The notes beneath the pieces are model-generated. The model saw only the letters and a program-made list of their open reading frames with translations. It was not told the DNA's origin and made no database searches. Positions 38,716 through 45,964 of a stretch of 64,000 bases of DNA are shown piece by piece. This stretch comes from a virus: the IMG/VR virus record IMGVR_UViG_3300025697_000021, positions 1 to 64,000 of that record; one strand, written 5' to 3'. The translations under genes and the position numbers were made by a program. The number at the start of each line of letters is the position of its first letter. Position 1 is the first letter of the stretch.

Positions 38716-38753
38716 GGGATGTCTTGCCCCCTCTCCAAAAAGCAAGGCATCCC
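38716..38753 (-). promoter_or_regulatory. Hairpin in the recA leader
   Basis: Arms 38716-38727 and 38742-38753 pair at 11 of 12 positions with a 14-base loop in the 87-base gap between the SSB-like gene and recA. There is no U run after it, so it looks like an mRNA processing or translation-control element more than a terminator. Confidence 0.6.
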
Positions 38754-38772
38754 TAAGGAATCCGATCCTAAG

Positions 38773-40167
38773 TTACCAACTAATGTCATCCTCTTCTTCA
38801 ACAGGAGCATGGTCACCCGCCGTAAAAGCGGGTGCCGGGGGAGCAGGAGTTGCAGCAGGAGCTGGCATGGGTGGTGGGGCCATCTGTGGAGCTGGTGCTA
38901 CTGGAGGTGCCGCTTGTGGCATCTGTCCAGCAGGAGCTGCTACAGGGGGTGGGGTGAAGGCTGCCGGTGCGGGAGCAGCGGGTGTCATAGTTGGTGCAGG
39001 AGGCGTGGAAGGTGCCATCGTTGGTGGGGGTGTCATATGTGGAGCTGGTGCTGCCGGGGCTGCCAGGGGAGCCGCTTGTTGGGGTACAGGTATAGCAACG
39101 GGTGCAGGTGTAGCAACAGGTGCTGCTGCCGGTGTAGCAACAGGTGCCGCCTGTGGTGCAGGAGCAGCTGCAGGCTGGTTGTAACTATCTTGCTGAGGAG
39201 ATGCATAAACCTTTTGCTCTGCGTACGGCAGGACCGTTAGCAATGCTGTGGGATCTGGCATACTGGCCAGATTGGTCAAGTACGCTCTCCAGGCTTCGTC
39301 ATACGGGAATACTGGACCATTCATGACTGAGTACTCTGTTAGTAGCATAGATTGACCACTGCATTGAGTAGTATCTTTGATCACTGCCAAAACTTGCAAA
39401 CCCTGAGGATTTGCAAAGTCAAAAAATGCCGGATTGCCATACGTCTCGGCTGCTTTGTATTGCGCCTTGAGAGTAGCAATTACTGATTTGGGGGCACCGA
39501 ACCAAGGAAGGTAGACGTTCTCTTCACCCTCTTTAGCCGGTCGAGTACCCATCAACTTACCGTGATCAAATGTCATTAGGATATTGCGGTCCTGATGCCG
39601 GAACATTTGGGCTTGCTTGTACGTTTGAGCCAGGCCTGCATCCTCCTTACGAATTTTCAGGTATCCGTCCTTGTTGAGGTCCTTCTTAACGATGCCTCGC
39701 TCACGCTCTACTTGCTCCCATCGTTCATTATGGGCACCCCAGGCCTTAGTAGTTGCTTCACAAAAAGCACATTGAGGATTAGTGAACAATGGCTTGCGAC
39801 CAAGGTTCTTATCCAAGTACTCATTGAGTTTGTGAGGACAAACTACCGAAGTGAAGCCCATTGAACCATCAGGTCTCTGAAAATTCTTGACCGGGTGTGT
39901 AGGGACCTTGAAAAAGAAGGTATACAGCGTGGGCATACCATCTACGATGAGAGGATTGTCAGTAGACATACCCAATCGTTTGGCATTCTCTGGAGTTTGG
40001 TTGAAAATACCCCAAGTATCTGGTTGGAAGAGCGGAATAAACAGCTCGTTGGTGTACTGAGTTCCTGCCTCTACGGGCAGGGGCTTGTACATAGCCAAAG
40101 AAGCTGTTTGGGTACTGTTGTCCGCAGCTTCGTCTCTGTCCATGTCCATTGTCATCTTAATTGTCAT
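38773..40167 (-). CDS. gp32-like single-stranded DNA-binding protein
   Basis: 464 residues. The first 300 residues contain CPHKLN and CAFCEAT about 40 residues apart, a metal site placed like that of T4 gp32, in an otherwise aromatic and basic domain. About 130 residues of Pro/Ala/Gln linker (APVATPAAAPVATPAPV) follow, and the extreme C-terminus is acidic and ends EEEDDISW, the plan of SSB tails that bind other replication proteins. Coupled to the upstream gene by ATGA and followed by recA. The linker is much longer than in usual SSBs. Confidence 0.7.
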   Translation of the reverse strand: MTIKMTMDMDRDEAADNSTQTASLAMYKPLPVEAGTQYTNELFIPLFQPDTWGIFNQTPENAKRLGMSTDNPLIVDGMPTLYTFFFKVPTHPVKNFQRPDGSMGFTSVVCPHKLNEYLDKNLGRKPLFTNPQCAFCEATTKAWGAHNERWEQVERERGIVKKDLNKDGYLKIRKEDAGLAQTYKQAQMFRHQDRNILMTFDHGKLMGTRPAKEGEENVYLPWFGAPKSVIATLKAQYKAAETYGNPAFFDFANPQGLQVLAVIKDTTQCSGQSMLLTEYSVMNGPVFPYDEAWRAYLTNLASMPDPTALLTVLPYAEQKVYASPQQDSYNQPAAAPAPQAAPVATPAAAPVATPAPVAIPVPQQAAPLAAPAAPAPHMTPPPTMAPSTPPAPTMTPAAPAPAAFTPPPVAAPAGQMPQAAPPVAPAPQMAPPPMPAPAATPAPPAPAFTAGDHAPVEEEDDISW

Positions 40168-40505
40168 TCTTGTTCTCCTTCTTGATTATCTAACCATTCA
40201 ATATCGTTCAGTTTTGCGAATACTGTGTAATACGTCCAATAATTCCGGAAAAGGCCGTTGCGGCACATCCCTCGAACACCTTTTTTCAACCTTACAACGG
40301 TTTCTCCGTCGCCTGCTCGTACCAAATACCACCCATCTTCCAATTCGGGCTCCTTGTAAACGGGCTCCTTGTAAACGGGGATCGTTGTTACTTCTTGATA
40401 GAGTAGGTCATTGTAGATCTCTACTGCTACTGGAGTCCTGTACCCGGAGCACACCCACTTCTTTGTTACCTTATCAAAAATATCATAAGCTTTCTTCATA
40501 TCCAC
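40164..40505 (-). CDS. Hypothetical protein, paralog of 12642-13001
   Basis: 113 residues. Shares with 12642-13001 the order YQEV, IPVY, GWYLV, VVRLKKG, then an Arg/Cys segment and EWLD. It carries a tandem 15-base duplication giving PVYKEPVYKEP. Its end is coupled to the SSB-like gene. Function unknown. Confidence 0.6.
   Translation of the reverse strand: MDMKKAYDIFDKVTKKWVCSGYRTPVAVEIYNDLLYQEVTTIPVYKEPVYKEPELEDGWYLVRAGDGETVVRLKKGVRGMCRNGLFRNYWTYYTVFAKLNDIEWLDNQEGEQE
40346..40375. repeat. Tandem 15-bp duplication
   Basis: 40346-40360 equals 40361-40375, adding one VYKEP unit to the 40164-40505 protein. Confidence 0.88.
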
Positions 40506-40535
40506 TCCTTCTCTGTATCCCTGTCCGGGAATTGT

Positions 40536-40724
40536 TTACTTTGATGATGCATAATCAGTTGCGTACCAACCGTTTCCTTGTAATGAGAATGAAGAGCGTG
40601 CTATCTGCTTCTCCGCCTCCATCTCTCCGCATTCCTCACATTCTTCTATTGGGTCATCAGAAAACTTCTGAATTACTTCCCATTCGTGTTCACAGGCCAA
40701 GCACTTATACACGTATAACGGCAT
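40536..40724 (-). CDS. FmdB-type zinc-ribbon protein
   Basis: 62 residues. MPLYVYKCLACEHEWEVIQ with CEEC 18 residues later is the FmdB/CxxC_CxxC_SSSS family signature almost exactly. The family is a small zinc ribbon proposed to regulate transcription, of unknown use in phages. AAGGAG-like site (AAGGAGTAAG) before ATG 40724. Confidence 0.8.
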   Translation of the reverse strand: MPLYVYKCLACEHEWEVIQKFSDDPIEECEECGEMEAEKQIARSSFSLQGNGWYATDYASSK

Positions 40725-40736
40725 TCTTACTCCTTG

Positions 40737-41414
40737 CTACTTACCACCGTGACTTGACATAGACTTCATCAATTCACGTTCCTGTTTATCTTCTGAATAT
40801 GACATTGGCATATTCCCATGTTTAGCTTGCAAAAGACTCGTCAGGTCCTTCATATGGTAGGACCTACTGTCGAGTCTTTTAGCTATATTCTGAAAAGTCA
40901 AAAAATTCTTCTCCAAATGTTTGGTCGTATTGACCAATGTCTCAAAGTACCATGCTGGAGACATATTTAAATACTTATACATGATCCGCTTGAAAGAGTC
41001 AAGGTCATAAGACTCAAAATCTTTTCCCTTGAGAGAGGCACTTGCATAAGCAATAGTTGCATATCTATCCCTCTCCACCTCAGACGTATCCACTGAGCAT
41101 GCCTGAATGACAGTATCTTTGATAGTATCAATCGTGGGCTTCTTCTCACCATATCCGATCAGAAGGTACTTTGCAAACCTTTTGTTATGCGCCCACCACT
41201 TTTTCTCAAATTCCTCCGTGAACCGTTCGTACTCATTCCGGAGATTGATTGCCATCTGCTCCCAACGAGCCTGTATCGCGGCATGGTCGCGATACAGGTC
41301 TTCTAAGCAATTCTCATCGAATTCTAAGAGATCTACAATATCAGTCTCCTCCAGTTCATCACCGCAGAGAATTGAGACTTGCCCATTGATTATGGAGACT
41401 TTAAAGTCACTCAT
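40737..41414 (-). CDS. Hypothetical helical protein, 225 aa
   Basis: A small N-terminal beta part (FKVSIINGQVSILCGDELEE) followed by a fully helical body (QMAINLRNEYERFTEEFEKK, NLTKHLEKN-like stretches). Between the FmdB-like and metallopeptidase genes; coupled to the latter by a shared stop/start. Not recognised; a recombination mediator is possible from position only. Confidence 0.55.
   Translation of the reverse strand: MSDFKVSIINGQVSILCGDELEETDIVDLLEFDENCLEDLYRDHAAIQARWEQMAINLRNEYERFTEEFEKKWWAHNKRFAKYLLIGYGEKKPTIDTIKDTVIQACSVDTSEVERDRYATIAYASASLKGKDFESYDLDSFKRIMYKYLNMSPAWYFETLVNTTKHLEKNFLTFQNIAKRLDSRSYHMKDLTSLLQAKHGNMPMSYSEDKQERELMKSMSSHGGK
40831..40880. repeat. Nested intragenic inverted repeats
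   Basis: Outer perfect 10-bp arms (40831-40840 with 40871-40880) enclose a second 6-bp hairpin (40843-40848 with 40860-40865), in the 40737 gene. Confidence 0.75.
41270..41298. repeat. Intragenic hairpin, 11-bp stem
   Basis: Perfect 11-bp stem, 7-base loop, in the 40737 gene. Confidence 0.88.
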
Positions 41415-42094
41415 CAGGTAGACTCATCAAATTCAAATTTACCACCGGTCCCACTCTTTGGTATAAAGGGCGGAGGGGGTGGTAAAGCAGGGGCGTTCTT
41501 GGGCGGGGCTACAGCCTCAAAGGTGGAGCCTGGGCCCACGAACGCATCCAGAGCATCATTCATACCTTCAATAAATTCCCCATTAGCTACGGCCTCTTCC
41601 TCAGTAGGATCTTTAAAGATACCCTCATCCCAATAAGGACCGAACTTATCTACCAAAACTTTAAAATCTTCGCAGTCATGCTTGACGAGCTTCACGCCGT
41701 CTTCATGAATATGCATCATCTCATGAATGAGAGTGCTATCCTCTACTCGCTGTAGCTCGCCCTCAGCTTGAGCAATGGAGTCATCATTGATGACGATGAC
41801 ATACCGGATGTCGAAAATGTCCAAGTCGATGTCTGATAGACCATCTAGCTTCAGGAGATTGAACTCCTTAAGCTTCATTACCACATATTTAGGAATCAAT
41901 GTGACCGGTGCTTTGTGAATCGCGAAACACTTACCGTGGAACTTCCCTTTGCTGCCGGACAGGCGAATAAAAATGACCTGATCCAGTTCAACATGACCAA
42001 TCCACTCTGCGAAGTGATCGATCAATCTTCCAGCTCTATCCCGCAATCCTTCATCTATCGCCCATTGTGCACCTGAATTATCTACAAAAAACAT
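41414..42094 (-). CDS. Putative phage metallopeptidase (HExxH)
   Basis: 226 residues. LIHEMMHIHEDG near residue 125 is a zincin HExxH motif in the setting typical of the phage metallopeptidase family (PF18894 type): a strand with DDSIAQAEG before it and a long helix after. The C-terminal 50 residues are a Pro-rich linker and acidic tip (PPPPPFIPK, then FEFDES). Substrate unknown. AGGAGG precedes ATG 42094. Confidence 0.72.
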   Translation of the reverse strand: MFFVDNSGAQWAIDEGLRDRAGRLIDHFAEWIGHVELDQVIFIRLSGSKGKFHGKCFAIHKAPVTLIPKYVVMKLKEFNLLKLDGLSDIDLDIFDIRYVIVINDDSIAQAEGELQRVEDSTLIHEMMHIHEDGVKLVKHDCEDFKVLVDKFGPYWDEGIFKDPTEEEAVANGEFIEGMNDALDAFVGPGSTFEAVAPPKNAPALPPPPPFIPKSGTGGKFEFDEST

Positions 42095-42108
42095 TAGTCC
42101 TCCTCATT

Positions 42109-42267
42109 TTAATCCCAAGCCCCTCTTGAAAATATAGCAATAAGTACGCAAGCGATGTAGATCCACAAAGGAATCAAAACCACTGGCCACGACCAGGCAA
42201 TTAGCCCCTCAAACTTCAAAATTAGCAAAAATATCTGCGGTATACCCAACAGTAAAAAATCTAGCAT
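42109..42267 (-). CDS. 52-aa membrane protein
   Basis: ATG 42267 overlaps the previous stop (TAATG); AGGAGGAG lies in that gene's end. Two hydrophobic segments (LDFLLLGIPQIFLLILKF and PVVLIPLWIYIACVLIAIF). It lies near a small lipoprotein gene (42822), so a host-envelope role, for example in lysis, is possible but unproven. Confidence 0.6.
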   Translation of the reverse strand: MLDFLLLGIPQIFLLILKFEGLIAWSWPVVLIPLWIYIACVLIAIFSRGAWD

Positions 42268-42635
42268 TATCCTAGCTCCTCCTCGTCTCTATTTACCGCG
42301 TTACCAAACTCACGCGCTACATCTTTTTGCCACTGAGGCCAACTTTCGATCATAGCTCTGGCCCTAGTAAACGATTGCTCAACTCGTACTTTCTTTATAA
42401 AATCCCGTAGCTCCTTTAATTTTGTGACAGTCTCCATCTCCAATTGCTGATAGTATTCAAGGTCTATCTCTACTTTGTTTCGACAACGCTCCCAATCATA
42501 AGTAAACTCTCCAGTAGTCACGTTATCAAGGACCTTATCGTCAGCCATTATTAAGACTTCAGCCACCTTGAAATACTTCCCCTTTGTGACCACTTTATAT
42601 CGCAGCCCTGGCACCATTTCTCTTAATTTGGTCAT
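42267..42635 (-). CDS. Hypothetical protein, 122 aa
   Basis: Starts ATGA on the previous stop. N-terminal strand part (GLRYKVVTKGKYFKVAEVLI) and a helical half (METVTKLKELRDFIKKVRVE). Not recognised. Confidence 0.58.
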   Translation of the reverse strand: MTKLREMVPGLRYKVVTKGKYFKVAEVLIMADDKVLDNVTTGEFTYDWERCRNKVEIDLEYYQQLEMETVTKLKELRDFIKKVRVEQSFTRARAMIESWPQWQKDVAREFGNAVNRDEEELG

Positions 42636-42829
42636 TTCAGTTCCTCTATCATTTTTTTGACTGCATCAGCATCGATATACTCATCAAACATCTCCCAGTT
42701 CCTATGTTCGTGGGGTGAGTTATCGGCATCGACTACAAGTTCTAGAGTTCCATCAAATGACATATAAGCGTCATACTTTTCTAGAATAAAAGCTAGCTCC
42801 ACAAGTATATCTTTTAAATCATCAGTCAT
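42632..42829 (-). CDS. Small protein, paralog of 8060-8260
   Basis: 65 residues with the same helix-strand-helix order as the 8060-8260 protein (LKDILVELAFILEKYDAY; YIDADAVKKMIEELK). Coupled on both sides by overlaps. Function unknown. Confidence 0.6.
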   Translation of the reverse strand: MTDDLKDILVELAFILEKYDAYMSFDGTLELVVDADNSPHEHRNWEMFDEYIDADAVKKMIEELK

Positions 42830-43052
42830 TTTCTTCTTCCATCCTCTTAACTTCTTCCCCAGCTAGTTCCCATTTACAATAAAGATCCAGAGCATAATTC
42901 TTACAAAACCCATAGATCTCGCCATCTTTACTAGCGCATTTATGTATAAAATCAATCATCTCTTCTTTTGTTTCGTCTGGACATACACGTCTAGCTCCGG
43001 GTCCACATCCGGTAGAAAGCAACAGCACTGTGATTAAAGATAACACTTTCAT
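42822..43052 (-). CDS. Small lipoprotein, 76 aa
   Basis: ATG 43052 follows AAGGAG by eight bases; the ATG at 43073 lies inside dnaX. Signal MKVLSLITVLLLSTGCGPG has an LSTGC lipobox, so it should be exported and lipid-anchored at its Cys. The mature part is helical with three more Cys (RVCPDE, FIHKCAS, LYCKWE). It could be a host-envelope or superinfection-exclusion protein; a spanin is less likely because of the Cys pattern and position. Confidence 0.7.
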   Translation of the reverse strand: MKVLSLITVLLLSTGCGPGARRVCPDETKEEMIDFIHKCASKDGEIYGFCKNYALDLYCKWELAGEEVKRMEEEND

Positions 43053-43056
43053 AACA

Positions 43057-44148
43057 TTACTCCTTGTTAGCACAAATATTTATCATAAACATGCTCCATA
43101 TTATTTTAGGATGATGAGTCCCGCCCATTAATTCTAAGAGCGATTCCCACTGCCCAGATACTAGCTTGACCTGTTCATATGATAATGTCAACCTTTTTCT
43201 AATAACATCTGCAGGAATTCCACTCAATAGGGTTATTTGGTCACTGTACGCACCTGAGAGCACCACCATGAAGTCCCTCAGCAGGTTCGGGACTCCATCC
43301 CGGTACAATATGTCCAGATCGTACCCCTCGTTGTACCAGCGCTCAATAGCCTCTATGCCCTTCTTAATATCCAATGAACAGAATACTGGAGCCATTGCCC
43401 TATACTGGCGTACAGACACCACTCCTACTGCATCCTCCAAATAGCTAGAGTCGACAATGCCATCCCCGGCAGCTAAAATACACTGGTCTAGGATTTGTTG
43501 AACATCCCTCAGAGATCCGCCACCGGTCAGGCTCAACGTACTGACGAAATCCTCTGTATACTGTTTTCCCTCTTGTTCCAATATCCCACTAATACTCAAC
43601 TCGAGGTCCTTACCTGAAATAGCCTTTAATGGCATACTTAGGCACCGGGATCTGATAGTATCTTCCAGTTTGTCTGGGTCTGTTGTCACGAGTATGAATG
43701 TCAATTGTTTGGGCGGCTCTTCCAGGATCTTCAGTAACGCGGCTTGCGCTTGCTTCGAGAACATATGAGCTTCGTCAAATATGATTATACGCCTCGAGTA
43801 GGACGGGATTTGTCCTATCAGATCATTTAAATCACGAATAAAATCAACGCCATTGTTAGAGGCGGCATCGTACTCGATTATGTCGGGGTGTGTGCCGTTT
43901 TTAGCTTCTAAACACGAAGGACACACCCCGCAAACGTCAGAATTATCTGCGAATAAAGGGCAGTTCAACGCTGCTGCATAAATCCTTGCTAAAGTAGTTT
44001 TACCAGTTCCTCGAATACCAGTCAAGAGCATTGCCTTGATCTCTCGATTAAGGATAATGGAATTCTGAAGCATTCTACAAGTAGTTGGTTGCCCAACTAC
44101 TTGAGAAAGCTTCATTGGTCTATACTTTCTAGCAATAGGCAGACTCAT
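43057..44148 (-). CDS. dnaX: DnaX-type clamp loader ATPase
   Basis: 363 residues. RKYRPM and the start of the AAA+ fold, Walker A GIRGTGKTT (44-52), the zinc module CGVCPSC between Walker A and B, DEAHMFS Walker B, and the later TDPDKL and RSRC sensor regions make this a gamma/tau-type clamp loader. It is shorter than bacterial tau, so probably loader only. It loads the sliding clamp (probably 50108-51232). No delta or delta-prime subunits are recognised here. Confidence 0.93.
   Translation of the reverse strand: MSLPIARKYRPMKLSQVVGQPTTCRMLQNSIILNREIKAMLLTGIRGTGKTTLARIYAAALNCPLFADNSDVCGVCPSCLEAKNGTHPDIIEYDAASNNGVDFIRDLNDLIGQIPSYSRRIIIFDEAHMFSKQAQAALLKILEEPPKQLTFILVTTDPDKLEDTIRSRCLSMPLKAISGKDLELSISGILEQEGKQYTEDFVSTLSLTGGGSLRDVQQILDQCILAAGDGIVDSSYLEDAVGVVSVRQYRAMAPVFCSLDIKKGIEAIERWYNEGYDLDILYRDGVPNLLRDFMVVLSGAYSDQITLLSGIPADVIRKRLTLSYEQVKLVSGQWESLLELMGGTHHPKIIWSMFMINICANKE
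43884..43930. repeat. Intragenic inverted repeat, 10-bp arms, large loop
   Basis: Perfect 10-bp GC-rich arms (43884-43893 with 43921-43930) separated by 27 bases, in the zinc-module codons of dnaX. Confidence 0.6.
44078..44103. repeat. Intragenic hairpin, 11-bp stem
   Basis: Perfect 11-bp stem, 4-base loop, near the start of dnaX. Confidence 0.88.
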
Positions 44149-44313
44149 TTAGAGTCTGTCTTCTAGGGCGATTGCTACCTCGTCCAAGTCATCTGGCTCA
44201 ATATCCAATTCCAGCCGGTCGCAGAACTCAGCAATCTCCTCTCTAGGGGCCGCCTCACCACCATATTTCCAAAAAAGCGCTTCAACCAATAACATTCTTT
44301 CAGTGTCAGTCAT
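44149..44313 (-). CDS. 54-aa acidic protein
   Basis: ATG 44313 seven bases after AAGGAG; stop TAA abuts the dnaX start. Helical and acidic (EAAPREEIAEFCDRLELDIE, then LDEVAIALEDRL). Tight coupling to dnaX suggests a partner, but nothing is recognised. Confidence 0.6.
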   Translation of the reverse strand: MTDTERMLLVEALFWKYGGEAAPREEIAEFCDRLELDIEPDDLDEVAIALEDRL

Positions 44314-44314
44314 T

Positions 44315-44536
44315 TTAATTCTCCTTTGCTATTTCATCAATAAAGGAAGAGGTCATCTCCTCCAACTTAAGAAAAAGACGATCTTTGCAATCCTTACATA
44401 GGATACACCCGTCTAAGTTACCTTTTCCAACATCACCTGAAAACATAAGTGCATTTGTCCAACTCAAGTGAACATTGTACCCCGTTTCGGAATCCTTACC
44501 GCATACATCACACTCGTGTACTACTCTACGCCGCAT
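44315..44536 (-). CDS. Zinc-ribbon protein, 73 aa
   Basis: HECDVCGKDSETGYNV and CILCKDCKDRLFLKL make a C2-C2 ribbon, with a helical C-terminus. Overlaps the SLOG-domain gene by 11 bases. Function unknown. Confidence 0.65.
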   Translation of the reverse strand: MRRRVVHECDVCGKDSETGYNVHLSWTNALMFSGDVGKGNLDGCILCKDCKDRLFLKLEEMTSSFIDEIAKEN

Positions 44537-45056
44537 CTATATCTCCTTTTTTAGAATTGATAAAACTCTGCACAACCCACATATCCATAGGCCTTGCTAG
44601 ATTCAGAATCGGGATATTCTTGCAAAATGCAATGCTAATTGCCGTTCCCGTTCCTCCCGTATTAATATCCCTTGTGTAGTGGCTGATGCATCCGTCTTTA
44701 GTCCAGCATATAACCAGATTAGAAGGGGTCTCCATATCCATACCCAGAACCTGGAAAGCGTTCCGGGTATGGAGCTTCTGAGCAAACTCCGGGAGTCTTA
44801 CCCAAGCTGGATGGTACATTGCGGCTAATCTCTGCGCTTTATCATATGAGAACTTGTCCACGCCTTCTCCAATAGAAGCTAGGTAGATCTCTTTCAAATC
44901 CCCAGCTCCTGACTCAAAGGCCAGGTCAGCCCCTCTAGCAGCTCCTGATCGAAGGATCCATCCCATGCTATTGTATATTTTAGCGAGGGTTCGCATAACC
45001 TCCAAGACGTCCTCTGGCGTGTCTCTGCTTCCAATTCCTGTGTAATAGTTAGGCAT
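44526..45056 (-). CDS. SLOG-superfamily (DprA/LOG-like) protein
   Basis: 176 residues. TGIGSRDTPEDVLEVMRTLA, then LRSGAARGADLAFESG is the nucleotide-binding loop pattern of SLOG proteins (related to DprA and LOG). A later IVCWTKDG-like strand and GGTGTAISIA complete the Rossmann fold. Members bind nucleotides or nucleotide-derived molecules; phage ones are common but undefined. It may act on small nucleotide signals or on nucleosides. Confidence 0.7.
   Translation of the reverse strand: MPNYYTGIGSRDTPEDVLEVMRTLAKIYNSMGWILRSGAARGADLAFESGAGDLKEIYLASIGEGVDKFSYDKAQRLAAMYHPAWVRLPEFAQKLHTRNAFQVLGMDMETPSNLVICWTKDGCISHYTRDINTGGTGTAISIAFCKNIPILNLARPMDMWVVQSFINSKKGDIDAA
44737..44773. repeat. Intragenic hairpin, 14-bp stem, one mismatch
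   Basis: Arms 44737-44750 and 44760-44773 pair at 13 of 14 positions, 9-base loop, in the SLOG gene. Confidence 0.86.
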
Positions 45057-45618
45057 CCAAAACCTCCACTTCTTTCTCGGTAGCGCCCCAAACCTCTTTA
45101 AGGTACATTTGATACAACCTTCCGTAGCTTACTGGTCGATAATTGTGCACATCTACTCCACAGTTCACGCATCCGTGCATTTGCGTAAATAGCTTATGTA
45201 CGTGACCACAGATCATAAAATCCCTATCCGAGAGCATTGTGTATTCCGCTGGATCGTGGGCTACGTAGGTATCCACATCATAATTGAACACAATAGAGGT
45301 GTGGACACTATCAAACCCCATTTTCAAATAGTCATTTACTTTGTAATCGTCGTGGTTGCCTAAAACTAGAATCTTATGGCCCTTAAGGTTGCTAATGAAA
45401 TGAGGGAGCTTCGCAAGCTTCCCCATACACAGGTCTCCCACGATAACCGTTACATCATCTTTATGCTTAACCGTAGCATTCCAATTTCTCACAAGTGCAT
45501 GGTCCATATCACTTACGTTCTTGAACGGACGATTGCAATACTCTAAGATCTTCGCGTGAGAGAAATGGGGATCCGCAGTAAAGAACAGTTTTTTCGGGTC
45601 TTTAGGTAGCTTTATCAT
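45049..45618 (-). CDS. Calcineurin-type metallophosphoesterase
   Basis: 189 residues from ATG 45618 (GGAG six bases upstream, ATGA overlap). TADPHFSH, VGDLCMG, LGNHDDY, YVAHDP and CGHVHK are the five metal-binding motifs in order. This size and motif set match the phage and bacterial phosphoesterase group acting on phosphodiesters or nucleotides. Substrate unknown. Confidence 0.85.
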   Translation of the reverse strand: MIKLPKDPKKLFFTADPHFSHAKILEYCNRPFKNVSDMDHALVRNWNATVKHKDDVTVIVGDLCMGKLAKLPHFISNLKGHKILVLGNHDDYKVNDYLKMGFDSVHTSIVFNYDVDTYVAHDPAEYTMLSDRDFMICGHVHKLFTQMHGCVNCGVDVHNYRPVSYGRLYQMYLKEVWGATEKEVEVLDA

Positions 45619-45956
45619 ACGATACTCCAATGATTATCAACTTCAATAACAAAACCCAAAGCTACTAAGTTGAAGAAATAGTCTTTGGTTTTGACCAAGG
45701 CCTTGGATAGAGTATCCCAGTCATAATGAAAACACTTCTGGTCAGATATATAATGATCAATTGCATACGACGTAAGCATGTTGTTCAACTGAATGCTAAC
45801 CCGACCTTCCGGAAATATGATTGCGGGATACCCGCCAAGACCCGACTCATCTAGATACTGTGCGCCCATACCGGGGAAAATAACGCCATTGACTTCATAA
45901 GGGAGAAAATTCAAGGTTTTCTCAACTATTGTGCCTTCGGTAGTTTCCGTATCCAT
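45615..45956 (-). CDS. Hypothetical protein, 113 aa
   Basis: Beta-rich (FLPYEVNGVIFPGMGAQY, RVSIQLNNMLTSYAI) with a helical end. Not recognised; coupled to the phosphoesterase gene by ATGA. Confidence 0.58.
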   Translation of the reverse strand: MDTETTEGTIVEKTLNFLPYEVNGVIFPGMGAQYLDESGLGGYPAIIFPEGRVSIQLNNMLTSYAIDHYISDQKCFHYDWDTLSKALVKTKDYFFNLVALGFVIEVDNHWSIV

Positions 45957-45964
45957 ATAGCTCC

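Noticed and set aside
38783-39184. Plus-strand Gly/Ala-rich frame
   Set aside because: Opposite-strand shadow of the Pro/Ala linker codons in the SSB-like gene; no ribosome site or promoter.
42822-43052. Outer-membrane spanin call for the lipoprotein
   Set aside because: It has a lipobox but extra Cys and no Pro-rich linker, and no inner spanin is adjacent.
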